DNA of 64,000 nucleotides. It comes from PWQG01 sp050486205. GTDB lineage: Bacteria > Pseudomonadota > Gammaproteobacteria > Pseudomonadales > Pseudohongiellaceae. The notes under the pieces are model-generated. The model did not search any database. It was given only the letters and a program-made list of their open reading frames with translations, and was not told the origin of the DNA. The DNA is taken from assembly GCA_050486205.1 (NCBI GenBank), contig JBJHCW010000009.1, positions 67,180-131,179 on the forward strand. Reading direction: 5' to 3'. This document shows positions 54,433 through 61,930 of the stretch, piece by piece. Position numbers and translations under genes: made by a program. Positions within the stretch are counted from its first letter, which is position 1, and each line of letters starts with the position of its first letter.

Positions 54433-54724
54433 CAAACAGGCAGACAAGCGCAAGAGCGCCTGCAAACTCAAGGAGCAATACACCTCTCACTGGGACCTTG
54501 ACGCCCTGCCCCGCGATGAGCTGGAAGCGCTGATGACAAAAGAGCGCCCAGATTCCGAGGGCGCTGGAAAACAAACCGGAAGCCAGCCTGCCAGCGATGA
54601 TCAGGCAGATGAGGCAGATCCCGCCGATGAAGCAGAGGAGAATCCGGTAAAGATCGGTGCTACGCTGCTGGGGCTTTCAATCCTGGCCTTGATCGCCGGT
54701 TGGTTGATACTACGATTGGGGTAA
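54410..54724 (+). CDS. small C-terminally anchored acidic protein
   Basis: 104 residues. A polar, acidic first 80 residues (repeated Asp/Glu/Ala stretches such as DDQADEADPADEAEE) is followed by a single membrane segment at the very end (LGLSILALIAGWLILRLG). This layout is that of a tail-anchored protein facing the cytoplasm. The start at 54410 follows GGAGGG by 6 bp. The family is not recognised. It is likely an operon with the preceding small membrane gene. Confidence 0.6.
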   Translation: MATDPTADKQADKRKSACKLKEQYTSHWDLDALPRDELEALMTKERPDSEGAGKQTGSQPASDDQADEADPADEAEENPVKIGATLLGLSILALIAGWLILRLG

Positions 54725-54846
54725 CTGTCCGATGACCATGATCCGCATACTGATCCGCACACGTCACGCCTGGCAATACTCGGTTCGCTCACGATCGTTC
54801 TCCCGAGCACAGTCGCGGCGAATCTCATTGATGCCTGCTGGCTTTT

Positions 54847-55665
54847 TTACAGACCGACCAGTCGCGGCGCGGTAGCCTGCCACCAGTCGGTGTTCCACAG
54901 CATGTAGATCAGCACCGAGGACGGCAGGAAGCCGGCCAGCCACAGGGTATAGGCCTTGTGTACCTTCTTTGTGCGCAGCAGGTCCCAGATGAACATCGGT
55001 GCAACGGCGAGCAGGATGTACAGCATCGGACCCAGTGGCGTCTCCGGCATGGTGTTCGGCAGCCAGGTGATGCGACCGAAGGCTGCTGGCAACGGAAGCG
55101 CCACGGCGAGAAACATCAACCGCTTGTGCATACCGGAATCGATCTTTCGCATGTACAGGGCGATGCCGATGTAGATCGTGAACAGTATACCGACCTGGAT
55201 CTGCAGCAGCATAACATTACGAATGATGATCATGAACTGTTGCAGCTCGGCCTGCGCTTCAGCCGGAGCCGTCTGCATCATGCCCCAGACCCCGCGGTGG
55301 ATAATCGGCACCAGCAGAAAACCCACCACCACGAGCGCGGGGGCTAGCACCATTCCGGCCATGCCCAGTTTCTGGTGCTGTTGCTGCCTGCCCGTTGCCA
55401 CAAGCAGGGTCTGGGTGAGCAGCAGCGCAAGGAATGAGCCCATGAGCACAGCGTGCGCATGCAACATCAAGGGAAAGGGAGGCCGCAGTCCGGCTTCGAC
55501 GGCGGCAATTTTCTCCAGTGACGATGGGATGAAGCCGATGAGCGCGATGGCGATGAACCACACCGCCATCAGCACGAAGATCCACTGATCGATGAAGCGG
55601 GTAAACGAACTGGCTGGAGCAAGACCAGCCACTGACTGATTGAGGCCTGATGTCGTCGTACTCAT
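54847..55665 (-). CDS. multi-pass membrane protein with conserved His-rich segment
   Basis: 272 residues with about seven membrane segments. FPLMLHAHAVLMGSFLALLLTQTLLVATGR holds two close His residues at a membrane border, and QQQHQKLGMAG and LLVPIIHRGVWG add others. Such His patterns occur in heme- or copper-binding membrane proteins, but I cannot assign a family. It marks the start of the accessory-looking part of the window. A short TTTTTT at its 3' side on the plus strand is not a convincing terminator. Confidence 0.65.
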   Translation of the reverse strand: MSTTTSGLNQSVAGLAPASSFTRFIDQWIFVLMAVWFIAIALIGFIPSSLEKIAAVEAGLRPPFPLMLHAHAVLMGSFLALLLTQTLLVATGRQQQHQKLGMAGMVLAPALVVVGFLLVPIIHRGVWGMMQTAPAEAQAELQQFMIIIRNVMLLQIQVGILFTIYIGIALYMRKIDSGMHKRLMFLAVALPLPAAFGRITWLPNTMPETPLGPMLYILLAVAPMFIWDLLRTKKVHKAYTLWLAGFLPSSVLIYMLWNTDWWQATAPRLVGL

Positions 55666-55874
55666 GATTCCCCTCCAAAGAATGAAAACATGATGCTCGA
55701 CTGATGGCCAACCGTCTCACTTCTGAACCAAATGCCGCCGATGCGTCTGGTGCGTGAGTAGACATTACTCCTGGATTCGGGGACTGTCCAGCGTATCTTT
55801 CGTGGGGGGATCTTACTCAGTGAGCGTCCGGTGGAGGCCCGCCAGGGCCGGAACGAACTGTAGGTTTTTGAGAG

Positions 55875-55955
55875 GCCAACAAACGCGATGTGCCTTACCA
55901 GTCGCTGATCAAGGTGTGGTTCTCTGAAGATATTGAAGAGAACTGCCGGCCCTGA
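55875..55955 (+). pseudogene. relic of a BrnA/CopG-type antitoxin
   Basis: In one frame the strand reads ANKRDVPYQSLIKVWFSED and a few more residues, then a stop at 55953. This ANKRDVPYQSLIK pattern is the C-terminal dimer/DNA-binding part of BrnA-like antitoxins. An in-frame stop 6 bp upstream and no start show it is a relic. No BrnT toxin could be found in the rest of the 326-bp gap (55666-55991), which otherwise looks empty. Confidence 0.5.
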
Positions 55956-55980
55956 CTGATGAGCGCTAACGGCCAAACCC

Positions 55981-56004
55981 GGGGACACCGTTTACGGCGT
56001 CCCC
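55981..56004 (-). terminator. hairpin at the end of the GGDEF/EAL gene
   Basis: On the minus strand GGGGACGCCG and CGGTGTCCCC pair over 10 bp (one G-U) with loop TAAA. The loop contains the TAA stop codon of the gene. A short GGGTTTGG follows, so the T-run is weak. It could end transcription or protect the 3' end. Confidence 0.4.
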
Positions 56005-57806
56005 TGGGCTGTATTGTTGGGCGGCATAGTAAATACTGGACGATCACGGAGCATGGACGTCAGCTCGACGATTTGAAGTGGTTGCGAGAAGACATAACCC
56101 TGCACATAATCGCACCCGCTGGATCTGAGAGCAATGAGTTGCTGCTCGCATTCGACCCCTTCGGCGACCACCGTCATGCCGAGGCTATGGGCCAACTGTA
56201 TTGTCGCATCCACGATCGCGGCACCATTGCTCTGAGTGTGCATTTCCTGAACGAACGACCGGTCAATCTTCAGGGTGTCGAATGGAAAACGGTGTAGGTA
56301 AGCCAGGCTCGAATAGCCGGTCCCAAAGTCATCCAGCGACAGCTTCAAGCCAAGCGCTTTCAGGGATTTGAGCGTGCGCGCGGCGTGTTCAGCATCTTCC
56401 AGCAAAAGGCTCTCGGTCAACTCCAGAGTCAGTGAGCCCGGTTCAATGTCTGCCTGACGCAGCAGTTCCTCAACCTTTGGAATGAGATCCTGCTGATGCA
56501 GTTGCCGGGCCGAAAGGTTCACGCTCACATGCTTTATCGGAAGGCCCTGGTCGCGCAAATGCTTTATTTCTCCAAGCGCGCTCTGCAATGCCCACATGCC
56601 AAGCGGGAGAATCAAGCCAGTTTTTTCCGCAATGGGTATAAATCGAACGGGGGAAATCATACTCCGGTCAGGCCGCTGCCAGCGCATCAAGGCTTCCGCA
56701 CCGACGATGGCCCCTGTGCGGAGATCCACTTGCGGCTGGTAATGAAGGGAAAGTTCATCGCGCTTGATTGCACCACGCAGTGCGGACTCCAGATCGAGCC
56801 ACTCCGCATCCTGCGGAGCGGTCTCCAGTGAATAGAAATGGGCAAGATTTCCACCTCGGTTTCTCGCGGTGTTTAGGGCGCTGCAGGCGCTCTTGAACAA
56901 TTGGTCCTCGCTTACGATCGAATCGGCACGAGCCACGCCGCCAATGCTGCATGTCAAATACACCTCGCGTCCGGCTACCACCAGAGGCTGCGCGAAGGTG
57001 TCCGCGATGCGTTGTGCTTCGCCTGCGATACGGGAAAAGTCCGCATGGTCGCCACAGAGGATAAAGCCGAATTCATCACTACCGAGACGGGCTAGCGTGT
57101 CGGAGCTGCGAACGCACGCTGCCAGGCGGTTGGTGGCGGCTCTAAGTACTTCATCGCCACCGTGCTGGCCAAGGGCATTGTTGATGATACCGAAGCGATC
57201 CAGGTCAAGCACCAGGACCGCGAGCCGCTCACCGGAGCAATCGGCATGGTCGACCGCCTGGCGCAGGCGCTCACCAAACAAGTTGCGATTCGGAAGTCCC
57301 GTAAGATCGTCATGGCTGGCCAGATACAGCACACGCTGCTCCGCCGCTTTCCCCTCGCTCACGTCCCTGGCCGAAGGTATCAGATATTCGACCTTGCCAT
57401 CGGCCCCATAAAGGGGTTCCAGGGAGAAGTCCATTGTCAGTACGCGACCATGCCGGTCCTGAACATGAACGTCAAATCGGGAAGCGATTCCATTGGCTGC
57501 ATCCTTGATCGCCGATCGCAAACGAAGCGTGGCGCTGTCTGAGAAAGTCCACCACGGCGTCTTCTCGAAAGGCGTGTCGATCACGTCACCCAGGGTCACG
57601 CCGATCGCATCGAGGGCCGCGCGATTCGCATGGACCAAGTTCCCCTCGACTGTGAGCAGTCCAACGAAGACCGATGGGCTCAAGCGGTCCATAACCTCTT
57701 TGAGCCGGAGTGCATCCGGCGACAGGATGGTTTCCGTCGGGGATGATTGGGAAGCCTGTTCGGAGCTCGCCAATCCCTCGCTTTGCCGAGGTGTAGTTTT
57801 GGTCAT
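55992..57806 (-). CDS. PAS-GGDEF-EAL protein with degenerate GGDEF
   Basis: 604 residues. A PAS domain (about 35-170) is followed by a GGDEF domain in which LARLGSDEFGFIL has GSDEF for GGDEF. The EAL domain is intact (GAEALMRWQ, NLSARQLH, DDFGTGYSSLAYL, VAEGVE). The cyclase may be weak or inactive, so the likely net activity is c-di-GMP breakdown. The ATG at 57806 is chosen. The open frame goes up to 57992, but the extra 62 residues do not look like a domain. It stands apart from other signalling genes, next to an alpha/beta hydrolase. Confidence 0.88.
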   Translation of the reverse strand: MTKTTPRQSEGLASSEQASQSSPTETILSPDALRLKEVMDRLSPSVFVGLLTVEGNLVHANRAALDAIGVTLGDVIDTPFEKTPWWTFSDSATLRLRSAIKDAANGIASRFDVHVQDRHGRVLTMDFSLEPLYGADGKVEYLIPSARDVSEGKAAEQRVLYLASHDDLTGLPNRNLFGERLRQAVDHADCSGERLAVLVLDLDRFGIINNALGQHGGDEVLRAATNRLAACVRSSDTLARLGSDEFGFILCGDHADFSRIAGEAQRIADTFAQPLVVAGREVYLTCSIGGVARADSIVSEDQLFKSACSALNTARNRGGNLAHFYSLETAPQDAEWLDLESALRGAIKRDELSLHYQPQVDLRTGAIVGAEALMRWQRPDRSMISPVRFIPIAEKTGLILPLGMWALQSALGEIKHLRDQGLPIKHVSVNLSARQLHQQDLIPKVEELLRQADIEPGSLTLELTESLLLEDAEHAARTLKSLKALGLKLSLDDFGTGYSSLAYLHRFPFDTLKIDRSFVQEMHTQSNGAAIVDATIQLAHSLGMTVVAEGVECEQQLIALRSSGCDYVQGYVFSQPLQIVELTSMLRDRPVFTMPPNNTAQGTP

Positions 57807-57978
57807 ACAAATTCCAAGCTTGCTCCAATTACGGGACACCCCGGGGGATGGCTGTCCGGGACCCTTTAAGCTTAAATGGGGGAGCCATGACAGAAAGTCA
57901 AGTGCCCACGCCTTGGTTCTCACGCGGCTTGCAAGGTTCAAATATGAAGCAGGCCCATAGTCTGATACTAAACGACCA

Positions 57979-58998
57979 TCAGAGTGAGTCATTAACCATC
58001 ACCCAGAAAGATGGCGCAGCCAGGGCTTCCCAAAAATCTGAGTGGAAGGTCTGCGGGCGAGGACCGCCCAAGCAAAATTCGCCTTCCCGAAAGAAGTGAT
58101 CAAGGCCGCGAATGGTTTCCATGACAAGCTGCCGGTTGCCGCTATACCGACCAAAATGACGTTCAAGCTGTGCGACATTGGTCTCGGGCATCACCATAAT
58201 ATCGTTACTGGAAAACAGAGCAAGTAACGGCTGTTCCATCTTGGCCAAGTCATCGGAAGGGTCGTAGCGCACAATGCCCGACAGGTATCCAGTCGGTAAA
58301 ATCCGACCAATCCCGCTCAAGCTCGACAGCATCATACTCAAGCCGGTCTGACGCAGACGTTGAAACCGGAGTCCCTCACAATGCCAGCGGTTGGTCGTGT
58401 CTTCCATGATTTGCTGCCGCACACTTATCGCCGGCCCAGCGAGGCTGATGACGTAAGCCACCGATTGCACACTGTTGGCGGCGGCCTTCACAGCGATCCA
58501 GCCACCCTGGCTATGCCCCAGCAGACCAATTCGGCTCCCGTCGATGTCAGCTCGCGAAGCCAGCACCTGCACCGCTGTCAGCGTATTATTGGCGCGATCC
58601 CAGAAATTCTCGCTGCGCCAGTCGCCCTCAGAGTCGCCGACACCGGGCTTGTCAAATATATACACGGCGTGTCCCCGCGCCGAGAACCACGCTTGCAGTT
58701 CCGGCCAGAACCACGACCGAGACTCGCCCTCCCAGCCGGTGCGGTAACTCTCATCGCCAGAGCCGGCCAGAAACACCACTGCAGGGAACGGGCCTTCACC
58801 TTGTGGCAAAAACAAGGTTCCCGAGAGCGTATTGCCAGAGACGCGAAAATCTACATCAATGCCTTCCACATCCGGGATGACAGTAGCGCTTGCTGAACTC
58901 AGCGGGATCGTGGCAAAGAGCACAACCATTAAAAGCGCGACGGACACGGCCCACTTATGCCGATAGACTCTTGCGTCCGAACTTATTGAATTGATCAT
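57979..58998 (-). CDS. secreted alpha/beta hydrolase
   Basis: 339 residues. A signal peptide (core VALLMVVLFATIPLSSASA) precedes the hydrolase fold with GLLGHSQGGWIA as nucleophile elbow (Ser in GHSQG). VVFLAGSGDES is the oxyanion loop, and a late acid/His pair (FSSNDIMV, GLDHFF) completes the triad. FDKPGVGDSEGDW is typical of acyl-peptidase/cinnamoyl-esterase-like hydrolases. The substrate is unknown. The ATG at 58998 with AAGGG upstream is chosen. It borders the mobile-element region. Confidence 0.8.
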   Translation of the reverse strand: MINSISSDARVYRHKWAVSVALLMVVLFATIPLSSASATVIPDVEGIDVDFRVSGNTLSGTLFLPQGEGPFPAVVFLAGSGDESYRTGWEGESRSWFWPELQAWFSARGHAVYIFDKPGVGDSEGDWRSENFWDRANNTLTAVQVLASRADIDGSRIGLLGHSQGGWIAVKAAANSVQSVAYVISLAGPAISVRQQIMEDTTNRWHCEGLRFQRLRQTGLSMMLSSLSGIGRILPTGYLSGIVRYDPSDDLAKMEQPLLALFSSNDIMVMPETNVAQLERHFGRYSGNRQLVMETIRGLDHFFREGEFCLGGPRPQTFHSDFWEALAAPSFWVMVNDSL

Positions 58999-59054
58999 CA
59001 AGGCCCTTTGTCGATGAGTCGACGATGCTGGTCCTACCCACAAAAGTAGACACT

Positions 59055-59240
59055 CTAACTAACAGGCTGCCAAGCAGCCGGAGCTGCATTCCTTTCGAAC
59101 TCCGCAGGGCTTGCCGAGCGCAGTGTCAATCGATTGTAGAACACTTCAATGTGCTCGAATACCGCTGATTTCACCTACTCATGCTCGGACTGCCACCGTA
59201 TCGCTTCATGAAATCGATGTATTTATGGGAGCGGATCTGA
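59055..59240 (-). pseudogene. relic of an IS3-family OrfB transposase
   Basis: On the minus strand one frame gives KYIDFMKRYGGSPSMSR, then after a stop and a lost stretch of about 25 codons another frame gives KSAVFEHIEVFYNRLTL, then a degenerate SPAEFE and a stop at 59055-59057. Both pieces are C-terminal DDE-region landmarks of IS3 OrfB (SMSR before GNCYDN, and FEYIEVFYN). The gene is decayed by deletion and frameshift. Confidence 0.7.
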
Positions 59241-59291
59241 TTGCTGATGGCAGCATGAGATTCTACTGATAGCTGCCTTGGATTCAATCGG

Positions 59292-59413
59292 TCACTGCAA
59301 CACTGTCTTCAGTTTATCAGCTGGCGTATGGAAATTGGTGGCGATTCACTGAGAGTTTTTCGAGGGCGGTTGTTGAGCTTGGCAGCAATCGCGCCCAACT
59401 CGGCTTGCGAGTA
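59292..59413 (-). pseudogene. relic of an IS30-family transposase
   Basis: Minus strand: YSQAELGAIAAKLNNRPRKT, then after a frame change TPADKLKTVLQ and a stop at 59292-59294. These are the C-terminal landmarks of IS30-type transposases (NxRPRKTLG...TPADKL). Only about 40 codons remain. The relic adjoins the IS3 relic and the ISNCY element. Confidence 0.7.
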
Positions 59414-59500
59414 CCCGCATTGACTTATAAAAACTCACACTACTGACGGTGTGTTGACTCATCTAATATCACACTACTTTGGCAATGACCTGGTGATTAG

Positions 59501-60505
59501 ATGGCACATACAATGAGTTTATCGGCGCGACGGGAGATGCTTGCAAGCATACGAAACAAGTATCGGCAGGCTGAATGGGCACTCAAAGGCAGAATCCTAG
59601 ATGGCTTCATCGCCTCGACGGGATATGAGCGCAAGTATGCTATCCAGCTTTTGAACCGAAGGGAACTACCACGTTCCGAGGCAATCAGGCACGGAGCTCA
59701 GAAGTACGATGAGCAAGTGAGGCAGGCTCTCCTATTAGTCTGGTACGCAGCAAATCGAATTTGCTCAAAACGCCTCGTGCCGTTCATACCAGACTTAGTC
59801 GCAGCGATGGAACGCCACGGCCATCTACGGGTGCCTGACGATGTGCGACAGAAGCTTTTAGATACCAGTCCTGCTACTGTCGAAGGACTGCTGCAATCAG
59901 AACGGACAATAGCTGGGCAAGGGTTTAGTCATACGAAGCCAGGGACTCTTCTAAAGCATCAGATTAAAGTGCGCACTTTTGCCGATTGGGACAATGTAAT
60001 TCCGGGGTTCTTTGAGGCTGATCTAGTCGCACACTGCGGAGGCGACCCCAGCGGTGCTTTTCTGAACACGCTTGTTCTAGTAGACATATCGACAGGTTGG
60101 TTGGAATGCATGCCATTATTGCGTAAGAGTGCGTCCGATGTGATTGATGGGGTAAAAATAGCGCAGGAATTGATGCCTTTTCCATTACAAAGGCTAGATA
60201 CAGATTGTGGTAGCGAATTTATAAATTATGACGTGCTAGACTTTTGCGAGGATAATAAAATTACTTTTACACGTGCCCGGACGCATCGAAAGAACGACCA
60301 GGCTTTCGTCGAAGAAAAGAACGGATCCGTTGTTCGACGACTCGTGGGATACGATAGGTTCGAAGGACGTCGAGCGTGGGAAGCCTTGGCCCGCTTGTAC
60401 GCGGTATTAAGAAAATACATCAATTTCTTTCAACCGTCTCTCAAGCTCACTGAGAAGGCGCGAAAAGGTGCAAAAAAGCTAAGACGCCTTTCCAACGAAT
60501 ATTGA
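59501..60505 (+). CDS. ISNCY-type transposase, 5' frame
   Basis: 334 residues. An N-terminal helix-turn-helix region (about 1-60) precedes an rve/integrase-like DDE core. FFEADLVAHCGG holds the first Asp, LDTDCGSEFIN the second, and ARTHRKNDQAFVEEKNGSVVRR the Glu. Full-length relatives continue about 170 residues beyond this stop with a SDHVSEAAKQAL-like segment, which here lies in the next frame down. The frame ends just after a GCA-AAA-AAG run at 60470-60478. All catalytic residues are intact. Confidence 0.85.
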   Translation: MAHTMSLSARREMLASIRNKYRQAEWALKGRILDGFIASTGYERKYAIQLLNRRELPRSEAIRHGAQKYDEQVRQALLLVWYAANRICSKRLVPFIPDLVAAMERHGHLRVPDDVRQKLLDTSPATVEGLLQSERTIAGQGFSHTKPGTLLKHQIKVRTFADWDNVIPGFFEADLVAHCGGDPSGAFLNTLVLVDISTGWLECMPLLRKSASDVIDGVKIAQELMPFPLQRLDTDCGSEFINYDVLDFCEDNKITFTRARTHRKNDQAFVEEKNGSVVRRLVGYDRFEGRRAWEALARLYAVLRKYINFFQPSLKLTEKARKGAKKLRRLSNEY

Positions 60506-61038
60506 GCTCAGATCATGTGTCAGAGGCAGCGAAACAAGCATTGAGTGCAGAGTTTTCCGTCCTGGACCCTGTCCTGCTGCTGCAGGAGATACAGACTCTG
60601 CAGGACAAATTATGGACATTCGCTTGGAGTAGCACGGGACAGCATGTGCCGAGTCTATCCGAAGCCACCGCTGATGTGACCGTTCCCCAGCTGTTATGCG
60701 GAGGGAATGAGCTAGCAACTGTCCGCCACTACCGCTTCGAAAAGCCCAAAGATAAGCGTAGTGGGCCACGTACGTACAGAACACGAAAAGATCCTTTTGA
60801 AGGAGTATGGGATGAGATACGATTACGAATTGAGTTAATGCCCGAACTGTGTGCCAGAGAGGTAATCAACTGGCTTGCGGTGAAATATCCAGGCCGGTTC
60901 TCTAAAGCCCAGATTCGCACCCTCCAACGCCGTATGAATGAGTGGAGACTGCAGCAGGAGGGCTATCAGGCAAGACTTCGGGTGCTCATGGAAGCCGAAC
61001 CTGGGGGTGTCGATCTAAGGCTGGCTATTCCGGACTAG
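60478..61038 (+). CDS. ISNCY-type transposase, 3' frame (continuation)
   Basis: If ribosomes slip back one base at the A-AAA-AAG heptamer (60472-60478), translation goes on as AKTPFQRILSSDHVSEAAKQAL and further to the stop at 61036-61038. TPFQRIL and SDHVSEAAK match what single-frame relatives carry there. The rest (about residues 60-170) is helical and includes an IRLRIELMPELCA segment. A free-standing start would have to be the TTG at 60502. So this is either the product of programmed frameshifting or the tail of a broken gene. Confidence 0.6.
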   Translation, partial: AKTPFQRILSSDHVSEAAKQALSAEFSVLDPVLLLQEIQTLQDKLWTFAWSSTGQHVPSLSEATADVTVPQLLCGGNELATVRHYRFEKPKDKRSGPRTYRTRKDPFEGVWDEIRLRIELMPELCAREVINWLAVKYPGRFSKAQIRTLQRRMNEWRLQQEGYQARLRVLMEAEPGGVDLRLAIPD

Positions 61039-61095
61039 TTTGACTTTTCCATGAGGCAATACGTACGGACCGGACAAAGTAGTTGACGCTCGATA

Positions 61096-61206
61096 CCCGA
61101 TACTGGTTTTGGTGCTGGCGCTGATCTGACGATAGGACAGCCCCGCTTCCAGGCGCAGGCGCAGCGTTTCTCGGATTTTTCGCATTGTCAGTCTCTTGGC
61201 TGGCAC
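61096..61206 (-). pseudogene. istA: istA stub of an IS21-family element
   Basis: Starting from a GTG at 61206: MPAKRLTMRKIRETLRLRLE followed by SYRQISASTKTSIG. This is the N-terminal helix-turn-helix of IstA transposases. After residue 37 it becomes unrelated sequence, so the rest of istA and istB is lost, apparently replaced by the ISNCY element. The adjacent repeats at 61270-61403 are the end of the same element. Confidence 0.8.
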
Positions 61207-61269
61207 GACTCACTCCCAAAATGGAAGCGATCGTAGCAGAATGGTCAAAGAAACAATGCGTTGGAGAGG

Positions 61270-61403
61270 ATTCCGGTTGAACGTGAACACCGATTCCGGG
61301 AAATGGCCAAAAGCGTTCACCTTCCGGCCGGAATCACTGTTCACGTTCGACCGGTTTGGGTGTTCACGTTGCGCCGGAATCGGTGTTCACTTTGGGCCGG
61401 AAT
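61270..61403. repeat. multiple terminal repeats of the IS21-family element
   Basis: Four direct units combine GTTCAC with CCGG(AAT) at 61315-61334, 61339-61354, 61362-61380 and 61385-61403, with a period of 23-24 bp. Two further copies in opposite orientation lie at 61270-61299 (ATTCCGG with GTGAAC). Several IstA-binding repeats at an end are typical of IS21 elements. The element end appears to be close to 61407. Confidence 0.75.
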
Positions 61404-61410
61404 ATGCACG

Positions 61411-61848
61411 CCCGTCAAACTTGTTTACCAAGCCCATACCTCGCCAGAATTAATGCAACGCTGGTGTATGGGACCGCCGGGTTGGCGCATGCCAGTTTGC
61501 GAAATGGAACTGATGGTCGGCGGCAAGTATCGCTGGCGCAATGACGACGGACAGGAATTTGGTTGTACCGGCATTTTCCGTGAGGTGTCGCCGATGGTAA
61601 AACTTGTGCACACACAGATCTACGATCCCGGTACTGTTGGCGGCGAGATGGGCGACGAGGCCATTATCACTGTGGAGTTCGCGGAAAAAGACGGCCGCAC
61701 GATTGTCGCCACCACCATGGATTATGGTTCCAAGGAAGCTCGCAACGCCGCTACATCCACCGGCATGACAGACGGCATGGAAATGAGTTATCAATCTTTG
61801 GATAAATTATTGGCCGAGTGGAAACTATTGAGAAATCACATCAAGTAA
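61411..61848 (+). pseudogene. SRPBCC/AHSA1-domain protein, 5' end lost
   Basis: The frame reads VKLVYQAHTSPELMQRW, then GWRMPVCEMELMVGGKYRWR and FREVSPMVKLVHTQIYDPG, and ends at 61848. This is an Activator-of-Hsp90-ATPase-like (SRPBCC) domain of which the first 25 or so residues are missing. Upstream DNA is the IS21 end repeat, so the insertion cut off the start and promoter. A readthrough start inside the IS at 61261 gives a longer open frame, but its first 50 residues are translated repeat DNA. Confidence 0.8.
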
Positions 61849-61930
61849 ACTCTGGGAAGCCCATAGTTTCTTAATAGCCCGACTGAGAGAAGGGTCGTAA
61901 AGTTCATTAACTTAGTGGGCATTATTCTGC

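Larger units (their letters stand above)
59466..61090 (+). mobile_element. ISNCY-type insertion sequence, ends approximate
   Basis: It carries a two-frame integrase-type transposase. The ends are inferred from its flanks: IS30 relic on the left (up to 59413) and an istA stub on the right (from 61096). TCACACTACTTTGG at 59469 and its partly matching counterpart CAAAGTAGTTGAC near 61075-61087 in the opposite sense may be the inverted repeats. TCACACTACT occurs also at 59435. No target duplication was recognised. Its DNA is more AT-rich than the housekeeping region. Confidence 0.5.

Noticed and set aside
55662..55988. Minus-strand open frame of 108 codons in the gap before the GGDEF/EAL gene
   Set aside because: No recognisable motif. 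The plus strand of the same stretch carries an antitoxin-like relic, so the gap is treated as non-coding on the minus strand.
60502..61038. Independent second gene downstream of the transposase
   Set aside because: Its sequence continues the C-terminus of single-frame relatives and it has no own ATG or binding site, so it is treated as part of the transposase.
61270..61403. CRISPR-like array
   Set aside because: Repeats are only 16-20 bp with 3-8 bp between them, are partly inverted and adjoin an istA stub, so they are IS21 terminal repeats. No other array-like pattern was found.
61261..61848. A 195-residue intact SRPBCC protein
   Set aside because: The first 50 residues are translated IS21 end repeats; only the part after about 61411 resembles the domain.
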